Shown: positions 20,501 to 32,732, numbered from the stretch's first letter. The stretch is DNA of 64,000 nucleotides from Oegoconia quadripuncta (GCA_949316235.1 OX438742.1:9208815-9272814), one strand, 5' to 3'. The notes: generated by a model from the sequence alone, not told the origin. A program made the numbers and translations.

Positions 20501-23500
20501 GAACATGTTTCACAGATTGCCATTAATTGAATAACCTTTGAGATAAAATCAATACCGCGTTTTGATTGATTTATCAAGTGCGTATTTAACTTTGCTAATA
20601 GTTTTATGGCTTGTCGTCATAATTACTTAAAAGAGATACGAGAGTTTTTTCTATTAAGTTATCGTGTAAATATCATTGTCATGTAAATATCACATTGCAC
20701 AGATTTGGTATTAATTAGAAATCACTGATTTTTTCAAATTTTTATATTCTCTCACATATTATGTTATAGCCTTTGTACACGTATGCGTTAGCAGTACAAA
20801 TTAAAGCATGAATTCTGTGAAATTCCAAATACAGCAAAAAATTTCCATTATTTACCGGTAAAGTTACTATTTGAATTGGATAAAACAATTCATCTCACAT
20901 TCGTCTCTGAAAGTCAACCTTACAATCTAATATAAGAGGGAAAAAATGTAAAAGAAAATGACACCAATTTATTAGAAATCGATTCTATGTAGTTATATAT
21001 TTTCGTTACTAGTCTTATTCGTCATGTGCTATTTATATCAGTATAAATAAATCCGATTAAAGAAATCTTTGCATATGTGGAACTGCTTTATCCACAGAGC
21101 GAAGGACACAGGACCGAGTCATGACTGCAACTATTTAGGTTCAAATAAACATAATTCGTTGAATAAACGCTCACTGGGTCATACCGTATTCAGAGTGCCT
21201 GCTGGCGATATGCATTACAAACGCATTAAATACTGCCATTCACTTTCCATCTTTTCGACAAAAAGATGAATTAACGACATAATGTATGTATGTATAATAA
21301 TGTAGCCGGCTTATACAACCAGGCTTCCCGTTGTCAGATCTCATGCGTGTTTATCTTGCCGTAGTCAAGTCAACACTGCGATGATTCAGGCCTTTGAATA
21401 TTCTATTTACTTATACCATCCCCGTACGCTGCAGTGTTGTCTCGGTCTTGTGGTCTTTGTTCTTCAATCAGCACCTCCGCTTCAGTATTCACTCGCTCAA
21501 TTCAGTATTACAGTGACACACTGCATATGCCAGATTTTCTTTCTTCTGATTTAGTATCTTGTAAATGAGTTGATTCGTTTTCTATAAAATGAAACAACCG
21601 ATGGCAGCATATTGCGATTCCGCCTTGCCTATGCGAAGGGTGACTTTTGCTTTGCGATTTAGTGCAGTAAGTGCCCCCGGATAGGTAACTTTAAATCTTC
21701 ACTTTCTCATTCAAATGTCTAATTTATAGCGATTGCAATTGTTTTTTAACTTTATGTATGTGTGTGCATTGTTTTTGTTATCTCGTTATTATTATTTTAG
21801 AGAGTACAAGATTAGTGTCCCGATATTAAGCACTGCGACCTTTGCAGAACTATTGTGTCATACCGTCTGGTAAAATTTCGTCCTCTAGGCCAGTTTAATG
21901 TTCTTTGGTGTGACGAGAAATCCACCCATAGTTCGATATTGTGAATGAGTACATAACACTCACAAAGTATGTGTATAGTCGTTTCCTCCCCGTTGTAGTG
22001 CTACTCCAGAAAATCCGGTTCATGTGCTTGTTTAATCTGCAATGTCTGGTTATAGTCCTTACCAGAGTTCTAGCCTCAAGGCAGAGTAGCCCCTGTAGAG
22101 AGAGAGCTGTCTGTTACATAGTATATAGTCTCTGAGTAACACTTGCAGGTTCAAGTCCTGCTATGGGTAATGATTTTGTGATGAATACGAACGTTTATTC
22201 TCGTCATGGATGTTTATCCGTTATATAGTATTCTTTTTTAATGGAAATCTGATTTCCCATCTTGTTGTTCTTGCTCTGCTCACTGACGCAATTTACATAA
22301 ATTTTCTTCTCTCAAATCTATATAATTTCCATTACCTACATAAGGTTGAATAATAATTGCAACTGCTGATTCAATGAAAAATTAGATGTTGGCGTCTTAT
22401 CTTGGCGCCTGACTGAATATAACCGTTAAATTTCTTGTTACCAATGAAATTGAAGCGAAGTTCCGAAATTAGGCTCTGTTCTTTCGGGCGATTAAATCAG
22501 ATGTTGTGTGCTTTTTGTACTCTGTATTGTAAAATGGCAATTATAATATTTCGGGATGCTACTAATTTACGTAAAGGAAATATAGAAGTTTGACGTGCAT
22601 TATATTCTCTGTGTAAATATGACCGTGGAAGCAAGTTTGCGGCTTGGCACTGTAGCCGGCTTGGATACAAGGTAACAGCAGTAGAGGTGCGTGTGTCGCT
22701 ATCGTTCACGAACATTCTGAAAAAGAAGCAAATCGCAGACTTCAGGATGCGTTGCTTAACTTTAATTATCGTTAGTCACCAAGCCGGCACCGTTCTTTAG
22801 TTCGCGAGAAAAGTTAGATGTTATGTTTTTGACTTCGGCGAATTGTTGTATATATCACGCAAATACCGACGCAAATACGGTCACTACCGTAGATCTGATA
22901 TGACGAAATCGAATTGACTCTTACCTACAATTACCTCTTTCTCCCATTGTTTCTCAGTAAAAAATTCGCCCTGACTCGCTCCGTCAAGTGTGAATTGTAT
23001 CTAAGCCGCAGCGTAGCTTCCACGGTCCAACTTCCACACCACCGGGGTGCCTTCACTGCTTTAGTTAATCGTATCGCGCCAGAATTACTTTTTAAATTTT
23101 AAATAGTCTTCAGACAATTGCAAACAAACTTCGGTTATTGAATATGCATATTCATTAATTGAGGAAGGACAGAACAGAAGGGCACATCTTTAATTTCCTG
23201 ATGTTCTTTTTAAGTTTTGTGTTATCAAGGTGCATAACTAGAATTAATCTGAAATACCAAAAAAAGCACAAAACGTTTTATATTTGACCAAATTAAAATT
23301 GCGCATTAAATTCAACGTTTTAATAAAAGCACTCCAAATATTGGAAACGCGAAACGCCCATTCGTGCCAAATACTTTGGCGGATTTTTGTGGATTGGCAA
23401 AGATCTTTTCGTTCATAGTTTTTGAACATAATGTAAGATAAAATGAAGTGAATAAGTCTGATTCGGTGCTAAAACGAAAGACAATTGAAAGACATTAATT

Positions 23501-24251
23501 AACTGTTAATTAATCAATTGGCAGTCAACTATAAATTAAGTTCCTCTACACAAAAGATAAAAGTGAAGTCTAAATGGAGTTGTTTACTAAAAAAAATGTA
23601 ATTCGTTATTTTACATAGACTTGCCTAATTATTTTAAGACCTTTTTATAAGTATACAGATAGAATAAATAAGTGACAAAAGTAAGTCATAATTGAAAATG
23701 AAATAAATAGATTTATCTTATTATGTAAAACTGGTGATAATGTATTTATCAAGACACTTTAATCTGAAGTATAGTGAGAATTTTATTGATCTATGAATAT
23801 ATTTATTAATAATGTTACACGATAACACAGTAAGGATGTTAGTCAATTGTGATTTGTGCTGCGACCTTGAGTATTACCAAATATAAACATGAAGGTCGAG
23901 GTCAAATGTAATATGATTTGGAAATGAAACCGAATTTGTTGTCTAGCTTATTTGTATACTATTTGTGCCACCGTGTCACAACTTTAAAGAAAAGCGACAT
24001 ATTCAAAAGTTATACTTGGTAATTAGCTGCTTGGCCGACTTAAAATTTGTTTCACATCGACCTATCGTGACAAAGGCATTAAAATTCATTGATCGGTGCG
24101 AAATGCTTGAGGACGAATTGAGTATGGTCATTGTGAATGTGGTAACAGCCACAACATATTGGGAACTGACTGAAATTTGAACAAGGCGCATGTAAACGTT
24201 CAGGAGTTCTATAAACAGCTTATTACATAATCCCTTTCTCTTCCAAAACAG
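20501..24251. other. mostly unannotated AT-rich region
   Basis: It holds a SINE family A fragment near 22145-22230 and an isolated AATAAA at 21046. A 71-codon open frame at 23965-24180 has no splice context or recognised similarity. Nothing else can be supported. Confidence 0.4.
22145..22235 (+). repeat. SINE family A head fragment
   Basis: A B-box-like GGTTCAAGTCC is followed by 'TTTTGTGATGAATACGAACG' and 'GTCATGGATGTTTATCCGTT', the order of family A. Short and degenerate. Confidence 0.5.
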
Positions 24252-24301
24252 ATACGAGAGGCAATACTATTTCTGCCAGCAAAGGCGATGTCTCTCTTCA
24301 T
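24252..24301 (+). other. orphan exon-like segment (acceptor-donor pair)
   Basis: A pyrimidine-rich CCCTTTCTCTTCCAAAACAG precedes 50 bases ending at a consensus CAT|GTAAGT. At least two frames are open, so no peptide can be chosen. It could be a 3' UTR exon or an exon of an unassigned transcript, or chance. Confidence 0.2.
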
Positions 24302-24382
24302 GTAAGTTGGGTCAAAGAAATTATTATCATGAACTAATCAAATAATTTGATAACTTTGGCATCCGACTAAGAATGAGAAAAT

Positions 24383-24547
24383 TTTGATGTTTGTGTATTT
24401 GAACGGAATTGAGTGACATTTGGTACACAGGTAGAATATGTGCTGGGGGTAGGACACATCATACTTTTTATCCCGATAAAGTGAGTAGTTTCCGTGGAAT
24501 AAAGAAATTTAAACGATATCCACGCTGGCGAAACCGCGGCATGCTAG
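24383..24547 (+). repeat. Helitron-like short interspersed repeat
   Basis: 'GTGACATTTGGTACACAGGT', 'TTTTTATCCCGATAAAGTGA' and 'CCACGCTGGCGAAACCGCGG', then GCTAG, match the element at 13299 in order; the 5' end is truncated. Confidence 0.55.
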
Positions 24548-25828
24548 TAATTCTATATAAGTATAACATGTCTACTCATCTATAGGATATTTATTACCTA
24601 TGAAACTGCAAGTAACTTCTCGATTTGAAAATCGAAATCAAATGAAAATTTGTAGGCAACTAACGGACCATTCATAAATCATCGATCATCATTCTGTCAG
24701 CGTCCCATAATTCGCATCAATGATATATGCTCAAAGTGAAACAAAACCTTATTTGTTATTTAGCAATGATAAACAATATATTTTTATACATAAGATAGCT
24801 AAATATATATCTTTGCGTAGCGCTTATAAACGCAGTTCAAAGTTTCAATTACTATAGTAGTTAAAAGCGGCTGAAGGTTACTATTTTAAAGATAGTTCCG
24901 TCAGATTTGGTGCACGGACATATTATGTATTTGTATTCTGGTTTGGAGAAATCTGGAATGTTATCATGATCCAATATAATGCTCCATTTATTGGCCTATT
25001 GTGTAAAATAATTATAGCAATACTCCGTTCCGTGAATCTAATATATTCATTTGCGAAATAATTCCTTCCAATAACACAAATCCAGCCAGAACAATGATCT
25101 CACATTATAAGTGCTCCTATGACATTTTTCTTATGACAATATTATATGTTATGTTATTTATTTATGTATGAGATGTATAGAATGTGACAATATACTCTAG
25201 ATAAATGTGGACTACTTCAAAATAGTTTCACTCAAGCCGCCTGTATATTTTGAAATATATATGTAGGAATGAAATAATAAAATGTAACATTCCTATAGAA
25301 ATTTATAATTATATATCGTAGCATTTATACACTAATGTATTCGTTGAAATTGCTATTACTTTCGAATATAGTCGATATTTTTATGGATCATCAAGTTATA
25401 AATAAATACGTATATTTACATAACCATGTTGTTTCTGTGCGACTTTAGAGCAGAAAAGGTATCATAAGCCCCTTAAATACTATGCGAAATTGCATTGCGC
25501 GAATACTTTATTATGTTTATAATATAAATACAAGACTTTTTGGCACTTTAAAGTGGCTTGTTTTACTTTTTCTTTCCCTTTGCTCTTTTTGAGTAGTGTT
25601 TTTTGGTAGTTGAGTAGATGAAGGTAGTTTTGTTTTATGGTAGCATAAATGGTAATGTGACGAGTGTTTACAAGTTGTGGCGGGTCGATCCGCGTGGCGG
25701 GCGGTGCCATGCCTCGCGCGTGACGACACGCCACCCGGGCCCGCATCACAACAAAATTACTTTTTACATTAATAAACCATATTGCTCTAATTTACCTTCA
25801 CTTTCCTCCTTCTTTTAATAAACCTTTG

Positions 25829-25957
25829 CAAATGTCCCCGGTAACGTGCAGCAGTTGTTTTTTACCTCCGTTTCACGTCGGCTGACTTATTTTTTGTGTC
25901 ACTCCTCGTTCGGTAATTAATATTGTGACGTTGACGGCAATTAACCGGGGACATTTG
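25829..25957. repeat. inverted repeat immediately upstream of candidate exon 26005
   Basis: CAAATGTCCCCGGTAA (25829-25844) is matched by TTAACCGGGGACATTTG (941-957 of the 25-kb block), a near-perfect 16-17 bp inverted pair 96 bp apart. Its right edge is 47 bp before the ATG. It may be a MITE forming the promoter-proximal region, or a natural promoter palindrome. Confidence 0.6.
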
Positions 25958-26004
25958 AAACGTTGTAGTTTTTATTTGTATTGTAGTTTGCATTAGTTTG
26001 AGAT

Positions 26005-26061
26005 ATGGATGAGGAGGAGGTGGTAAAGCCGAAGCAGCTGACTGAGGAGGAGATAAATAAG
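26005..26061 (+). CDS. candidate first coding exon of an unrecognised gene
   Basis: ATG at 26005 opens 19 codons, MDEEEVVKPKQLTEEEINK, ending exactly at a consensus donor AAG|GTAAGT. Just upstream (25829-25957) is an inverted repeat, and a GC-rich patch lies at 25680-25745, consistent with a promoter region. The peptide is acidic and charged, typical of a protein N-terminus, but I do not recognise the family. No second exon could be assigned; the next has to start in phase 0. A chance ATG plus donor is possible. Confidence 0.45.
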
Positions 26062-26582
26062 GTAAGTCGGGAGTTGGTTGATGTATAACACTGATATTAG
26101 TAAGGGTTAGACAACATTTATTGATTCAATCAAATTCAATCTTTTACCGACAACCCTAAGGCGGAAAATCTAAATTTTATAATGTCTAACGATAATGTTT
26201 TCGTAGTAGTCTCGTAAGTTGTCTTCCTAAATAAAAGTCACCAGCGGTGAAGCGAGGGTCGTAAATAATAATGATATGTAGGTGCCTACACAATGGTGTA
26301 GCGAAACGATTCCACACACGCAAGCTTTGACACGAATGTGCAATGTTACCAGTCCCTACCACCTTAATATGAATTCTCTACAACATTAAAGTATAACTAT
26401 TGCATACAAGCATAGTCAATGTAAAGGTAAAGTCTAAGAATTTTTAGATATATGAAATGCTTCCAAAATAGACACTTTTTAAACGATAAATTGCTCTAAG
26501 ATAAATATCAAATTATTTTTTACTGGACTTATTTTCCCGAACAAAAAATGTAGAATGCTGTCCAAACCTAATCATTGACATT

Positions 26583-26890
26583 AACGTCGTGAAGAAAGAA
26601 AGTCACCGACAGCCAAGAGGATTAGTATATGGCAGTGGGCAGGGCATATAACTCGAACTGATGGCTGATGGGGCATTAAAGTTATATAGTTCCAGTGGGG
26701 AGACCACTGCACCTGCTAGCGCAGTGTAGGAAGTCTACTCACAAGGTTGCACGGACGACCTGATGCGGGTCGCGTAAAGTCTCTGGATACAGCCCGCTAC
26801 CAAACTGTCGCTCTGGAATCTATGGGAAATGCCTCTGGACGTATGTCCAGCAGTGGACGTCTCCATACTTCATTTTATGCAAACTGGCAA
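26583..26890 (+). pseudogene. RTE-like LINE 3' end, degenerate
   Basis: Readable pieces include WQWAGHITRTDGRWG, then GRPDAGRVKSLDTARYQ and LESMGNAS-like residues ending at CCAGCAGTGGACGTC. This matches the W-x-G-H-I...R-x-P...QQW-T-S terminus of lepidopteran RTE-type ORFs. Frameshifts and stops are present. It lies in the first intron of the 26005 candidate gene. Confidence 0.65.
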
Positions 26891-27808
26891 ATATTGGTTT
26901 TATTATCTAAAGACGTTTTAATGACTAAATATCTCTGTTTAGCAAATTTTTGAACTTTAATTTCTCAGACAAGTAATAGATACTCTTTTTACCCGACTTC
27001 CCAAGGAAGCAGTTGTGAATGTTTATGTTTTTTTAAATTCTTACATACTCAAATTTATTATTATGAGCCCTAAAGTATCCGTAACTAATTTCGTAGCACC
27101 CTTTAAATTCATAAAACAGACTATATTCTCTAAATATGTCAAAATAGTCGGCGTGTAGATATTTTTTTAGACAATAAAGGAGTTTTACAAGGCTGATATG
27201 ATGTTGAGGTTAAACTTGCCAAAAGGGAACAGTTATGAAATAATCTCTGTGTCCGTCTCTTGACAGCCAGCAATTTTAGACTATATACACACTTGAAAGG
27301 TATAGGACATCGTGGCTCAAATACAAATGTGTAGTTAAAATTTTAGAGATAGCGAAATTAATAAAACTGTACTAAGAATTCAAAGTCCGTGTCTGGGATG
27401 GTTGTGTAAAATTTTTACGCTTCGAAAAAAAAAAGCGCTTCACCGATGCTCTCTCTACAATAACAGGAGATAAAAACATTCCATTTCGCTTACTCATGAA
27501 CTCAAATTCATCTACGTCAGACTTCTACGTCATCGTGTCATTGTAGGGAGATTACGGGTTATTTTTACTTGGGAACAAAGAGGATATTATCACTACGTTC
27601 TCAGGAAACAAGCCTTCAGACAAACTGTTATAATTGCGATTGAGGAACGTTTGTTTGAACTCTCGAAAACTTAGTAAGAAAGAATTTGCAATTGTTTAGG
27701 AAAAATAGTGAAATACATCATGTAGATATAAAAATAGACTTTCTATTCATAGCAGTACTTTACACAAAGTCACTAAGTCATTCAAAGGACAATACAGTAC
27801 ACAAAATC

Positions 27809-27915
27809 GCGCCTGTTTCCCGTAGGGGTAGGCAGAGTCCACAGACTTCCACTTGCTACGATCCTGCTCACACACCTTTTGTTTCATTCACTCTCATAAG
27901 GTTGTTCATACATGG
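27809..27915. repeat. dispersed 'GCCTGTTTCCCGT' repeat
   Basis: 'CGCGCCTGTTTCCCGTAGGG' to 'CACTCTCATAAGGTTGTTCA' is the second copy of the repeat at 11208-11330. Confidence 0.6.
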
Positions 27916-28347
27916 ACAAGGGACAATGTATACGGTTTTACGGTTGCCTTTCAATAAATTTAAAACCACCAATAAACTGAAACTATGTACCAAAGGGTAT
28001 ACTTATAAAATGTCTGACTAGATAGAACCTGAAGCGCTCGATGATATCCAGTCTATTATTTTCTTCATTTTTCTTGTAGAATCAAAAATTGTATAAATAT
28101 TTAATTAAAAAGAGAAACCCATTAGTTGAGAGATGAGAGTGAGTCATATCATGACGATTTCAAATGTTATTCTTATAATTTACGAAATAAAACTTTTTTG
28201 AATATGAATTTGAATTACACGCAAACATCGAATTTACTAGAAATATGTTAATAATGGAATTTTGTAAGGATTTATCAATCTCGTTTTCAGGGTAGTTAAT
28301 AGATATCGACTTTTTATAGTGATTCTGACGCGTTTACATAACATGTC

Positions 28348-29030
28348 ACGACCTTTATCCCAAATGGAGTGGTTAGAGATATCCCAAACATCGTTTGGGT
28401 GATACAAACATTATAAGTTTAATGCTTCAAACAACATCCACGTTTCAGCTTTCGAAATATACGGAAATACCCACGTGAGAGGGGGTGAGTCCATCGCCGT
28501 TAAAACGTGTAAATGTATAGATATTTTTTGGAGTCAAGTCCCTTAGTCGTCTTTGACGATACGGTTCTATTCTTTTTCGTGCCGATACCACACAGCACCC
28601 CATTTATCAATAACTTTTTACAATTAGGAACTTAGATTTACTGTGTAAACGTCGCGCGTCGTACAGCATGCAACTAACCAGTCCCTTCCAATTTTCATCT
28701 TGTTGCCGTGCAATACAGTTCACAATCGTAAACACCTACATGCACGTTGAATGCACTTTCTGAATGCAGCTGGGGGCGGGCGGCCGAATGTTTCGTCCGT
28801 AGCCTGGCAACGCAGCATGTACCAAATGGGGTGGTTAAAGGTATCCCAAACATTAGCGTTTGGGTGTTACTACTATTAAATGTTAAATGATTGAGAGAAT
28901 ATCCACGTTTCAAAACGTGTACCTAGATCTATAGATGTTTTTTCGTGGACAGTCCCATTTACGACTCAGTCGACTTTTACGACACTCACGGACATAGACG
29001 AGTTGGTTCTTTTCGGTTTACAGCAGTTTC
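28348..29030. repeat. direct duplication of the 'CGACCTTTATCCC' module around another repeat
   Basis: 28348-28620 and 28814-29030 share 'AAATGGRGTGGTTARAGRTA', 'ATCCCAAACAT', 'GTTTGGGTG', 'ATCCACGTTTCA' and 'AGATRTTTTTT' in order. Between them 28640-28810 matches 44400-44700 ('CAGCATGCAACTAACCA', 'GTGCAATACAGTTCACAATC', 'CCTACATGCACGTTGAATG', 'GGGGCGGGCGGCCG'). Confidence 0.65.
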
Positions 29031-29149
29031 GACATTAGTGCTAAAATTAATAAAGGTGCTAATTATGTCTTATTAAGTTATTACTTAAAACAAAATATGT
29101 AAAATTCATAAATGTCTTACATCCTCATTTGGGGCAGAGCCGCCTCTCA

Positions 29150-29157
29150 GTTACTGC
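29150..29157. repeat. hAT target-site duplication, left
   Basis: GTTACTGC, repeated exactly at 30015-30022 on the other side of the element. Confidence 0.9.
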
Positions 29158-30014
29158 CAGTGACGGATTAAGACTACTTGATGCCCTAAGCAATGCACGC
29201 CTATGGGCCCCCCTATCCGTATGTCAACTAGAATCGGTCTCTAAACCTTTACCGCCTAAAGACATTAGTTTTTTTGTAAAATAAGATGATGAGATAGATA
29301 ACGTACCTTAGAAGTGGAGTGTGCGACAACCATAAAAACCAAAGCATAATTTATTTATTTATTGAAATGCGCCTTGCGGCTTTTCCGGGCATTGAATTCA
29401 TGTAAGATAGTATTAACGTCTAACGTTTTTAAAATATCGGACTCTATGTATAATATCGATAAATTATCGAGCCTTTCTTGAATCATCTTTGTCCTTTTTT
29501 AATTTTTTAATATTTTTAATTTTGAAAAAGAACGTTCCGCTAAGCAATTTGTAATCATAAGCGATAAAAATATACGCAGGGCTGTTTCTACATTAGGGAA
29601 AGTTGATTCTATTTTAGCGTCATGTATTATTTTATACAATTGTGCGTGAGTTTGATGTAAACTTGTACGAGCCGAATCACTGGGTCTGGAACTTATTTTA
29701 CTTATGACATATGACTGAAACTGTTGAATTTCTGTTATTAATTCGGTGTTAAGGTCTTCTGGATATGTGTTAACTAGATTTGTACTGTGCCGACTGTATT
29801 CTGCAGTTTGATCGGGACACACGGGCTCTTATGTTAACTTAAAACGCGCGAATTTTCAAATTAGTCCTATAAACTTTTTTTGGTGTGGTTTTTGGTGACG
29901 TGAGAGTGAGACGTGATGCCCTAAGGAAGGATTTTTTTGTGCTTCTTCTGGTGCCCCCCCAGACGTGATGCCCCAGGCAATTGCTTAATTTGATTAAGGG
30001 TTAATCCGTCACTG
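29158..30014 (-). mobile_element. 857 bp internally deleted hAT transposon with 8 bp target duplication
   Basis: The terminal inverted repeats are CAGTGACGGATTAA (29158-29171) and its complement (30001-30014), with 8 bp direct GTTACTGC on each side. Only the C-terminal part of a transposase is left inside, so the element cannot move by itself. Sequence near both ends shares 'GATGCCCTAAG', suggesting subterminal repeats. Identical termini and target copies imply a fairly recent insertion. Confidence 0.92.
29380..29822 (-). pseudogene. hAT transposase C-terminal fragment (ZMYM1-like dimerisation region)
   Basis: The minus-strand open frame 29822-29499 contains IIHDAKIESTFPNVETALRI, then TNCLAERSFSKLKILKN, the hAT C-terminal motif N-C-x-x-E-R-S-F-S-x-L. 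The motif continues in another frame past an A/T run near 29500, as QERLDNLSILYIESDILKTL and HEFNARKSRKAHF, so a frameshift breaks it. The N-terminal DDE region and zinc finger are missing. Confidence 0.85.
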
Positions 30015-30224
30015 GTTACTGCACACAAACCCAGGTCGGAACCGGAAAAACGGAATATTTCGTTAATAAATACAATCTTAATATGACTATTAAAAATTTC
30101 GATATGATCTAGTGGCCACCTGACAGTGTTTTTAAGCTGCTCTGTAAAGTAGTCGACCGCCATCAATTGAAAACCAGCAAGAAACACTATTATGAAATGC
30201 CAACTAATCATCTATGCAAATATT

Positions 30225-30285
30225 GACCGCGGCCGGTGTCGATGAACGTCGCTAATCGAAAACAATCGACTGCACCACGAGGGTT
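30225..30285. repeat. small fragment of the 'CTAATCGAAAAC' repeat family
   Basis: 'GTCGCTAATCGAAAACAATC' and 'CTGCACCACGAGG' resemble 4870-4915 and 54275-54295. Confidence 0.4.
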
Positions 30286-30464
30286 TAATTTTTTTTATTT
30301 CAAGTTTTTTTTTATGCATAACAGGTTAGCACCTTTTCTAATTTGATAATTGTCAACTGGGTTCACATTAGTTTGGGTATAGGCACGATTGTACTACTCA
30401 ATATACTTTTAAATTATCATAAGGTTTTTTCTTTTTTTATGCACAACGGGTTTGTACTTGACCT

Positions 30465-30670
30465 CAATCATACCTGATGTTAAGTGAAAATGAGGCCGAA
30501 GGTGGTAGCGTACTGACCCTGAAACCCCATCTTATTTGGGGAACTGGCTATCTTATCTCTGATAACCAGAACACAACAATGCTATTAACATTGTTGTTTG
30601 GCGGCAGATTTAGATAAGATGGTGGTAGCTAGCCAGGCGGACATTTAAAATGCCTTACCACCAACCAAAA
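30465..30670 (-). repeat. SINE family C, body and tail
   Basis: Minus strand: 'GGTTGGTGGTAAGGCATTTT', 'GTCCGCCTGGCTAGCTACCA', 'TCTGCCGCCAAACAACAATG' and 'GCCTCATTTTCACTTAACAT'. This is the most complete tail of the family in the window. Confidence 0.75.
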
Positions 30671-31586
30671 GTAAAAAAGTAGTATAATTTTTTATTATTA
30701 GTTACTACCTAGGTAACCGAATAAATAGTCGTAGGCACTAAATAACCTAGATATTGATTTATCAGAATGAGTTACCAAATCATAGGGGTTCGCTATACCG
30801 GATTTCATTCAACACGCAAGATTATTTAAATGGTTACCGCGGTCTGTGACCCGTATCGACAAAATTGTCGAGGGGTGAACTGCATAAAGGTCTACCTACT
30901 GGCTCACAGCCCGTACTTATAAATAGTTGCAGACTAAATATCAATATGCATAATATATGGAAAACTCGACGCATGGTCCCATTTAGCTGTTTATAAGTCA
31001 CGAGATTTTTATTTCAAATATAAATATTGCTTAGAATTTGAGTGGCTAAGTTTTGGTTCAATAAAATTTGAAACTTGCCTCGACTCGAAATAAAGAAGAA
31101 TATTACTGGTTTTCAAACATAATACTTACGAGGATAGATAAGGTTTGAATAAATTTGTAATCTGATAAGGCTGACAATTAGAACCTATTTGTAGACATTT
31201 TCTTAGACGTGGAGGTAATTTTGTATCCTACATTGGAATAAATTATTTTTGATTTGATTTGATTTCAGTCTAGTGTATTACAGGGCGTAGAATGGAGTTG
31301 CACTCGACATTTGCTTAAAAAAATTGTGAATAAAATATGGTAACAACATACGACACGTAAAGTACGTAAATAAGTGCGTATAACATATTTTTTTCTACTC
31401 AAAAAATCTATTACTGATGCTCGAGGTCAAAGTGTTTGTATGAATATGTTACCAATGGCCGTTCTATTGTGTCTAAATAAAACTTCTTTCATATGATATA
31501 ACAATAGTTGCTGATGAGATTTCTTTCTTATTCAAAGTTAAAAGACGACGGTAAACTCTTGACAGCGTAAATAGTGCTACTATCTA
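30671..31586. other. no feature recognised
   Basis: AT-rich, no supportable exon or repeat. Confidence 0.45.
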
Positions 31587-31589
31587 TTA

Positions 31590-31800
31590 GGCCGTCCGCT
31601 GCGTTAAGCGGGTGCATGGGTGAGCGCCCGGGCGGCACACCGATTATGAGCCCTATGTGGCAGATCATAAGGTCGCGAGTAATTTACGACGGACACCGAC
31701 GTAAAATTCTAATTGACTCGTAACTCTGTGTGCAGAAGACTCATAATTGGTCGTCCGCCACTGGAACACGCGCGTGTTTAGCTTAACGCAGCGGACGCCC
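31590..31800. mobile_element. 211 bp PIF/Harbinger-type MITE
   Basis: 20 bp terminal inverted repeats (GGCCGTCCGCTGCGTTAAGC left; complement GGGCGTCCGCTGCGTTAAGC right, one mismatch) are flanked by TTA at 31587-31589 and 31801-31803. The interior is GC-richer than its surroundings and non-coding. Confidence 0.85.
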
Positions 31801-32391
31801 TTAGATGGTTGCATGGTTCTTACATGTTTGTAAATACATAGACGTAACATAAATAAGAAAAAAAAATCTATAAAAATAAATATTTTATTCCTTTATAGTT
31901 CAAAGTTCGTTAAGCCATGTCGGTGGCGTCGTATTTTGAGGAAATGACTCGAAAATAAATTACTTTTGTTGTGAAGAAGGAAAAATTTAAAAATTTTACC
32001 CCAGAACAACTCTTAGAAATAATTTTGTGGAAATTAGAATTAGCACAGCAATATATTTTGAAAATTTAATATATAGAGGAATACTTAATGTACATACAAC
32101 ATAAAAAACTTTTGTCAGATACATAAAACTTGGTGTTCATGAATTATAGAGGTATGATTAACTTAGGTTCAATTATATTAAAAATTTGCCCTTAAATAAA
32201 TTTAATACTATACCATAAAACGATGCTATTCTAATTTTGTTATTTGGATAATAAGCAAACATGGTTTCCGACTCTTTGCCCTAACATTATGACAAAAAAC
32301 ATTTTCATAATAAAATTGTTCTTATTTTTATCATTTACATTAAACGCTCATAATTTTGTGAATTCTATAGGTTTAAATTGTTTATTTCCCA

Positions 32392-32640
32392 GGCAGGCCG
32401 TGTACCAATGAGTTTTAAATTTAATTTAATTACTTATGTGCATTTATCCGACTGCTCCTAAACGGTGAAGGAAAACATCGTGAGGAAACCTGCATGCCTG
32501 AGAAATAAAAATTTGAAGGCATGTGAAGTCCCAATCCGCATTGGGCCAGCGTGGTGGAATATGGCCCATACTCCCTCATATACGAGGGAAAGCCTATATC
32601 CCTGCAGTGGGATGTTTACGGGCTGATGATGATGATGAAA
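32392..32640 (+). repeat. SINE family D body, 5' truncated
   Basis: From 'CCCAGGCAGGCCGTGTACCA' through 'CATTTATCCGACTGCTCCTA' and 'GGTGAAGGAAAACATCGTGA' to 'CCCTGCAGTGGGATGTTTAC' and (GATGAT)n. It matches 1618-1850 closely but lacks the tRNA head. Confidence 0.75.
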
Positions 32641-32732
32641 TTGTTTATTGGCATTACAGTAATATAATGTATAATATATTTACATACAAACTTACAGAGT
32701 TTACCAATTAATAAAAATAACATTTATTTCCG

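Noticed and set aside
23965..24180. 71-codon plus-strand frame (KFVSHRPIVTKALKFIDRCE...)
   Set aside because: Peptide looks protein-like but no domain is recognised and there are no splice signals; both strands are open here, which weakens it.
25480..25749. Two overlapping minus-strand frames upstream of 26005, considered as a divergent gene
   Set aside because: Lys-rich low-complexity translation with no similarity; openness reflects the AT-rich tract and a short GC-rich patch.
27450..27555. Inverted motif CTCTCTACAATAAC / TCATTGTAGGGAG
   Set aside because: Arms are only about 12 bp with mismatches; expected by chance or part of an unidentified repeat.
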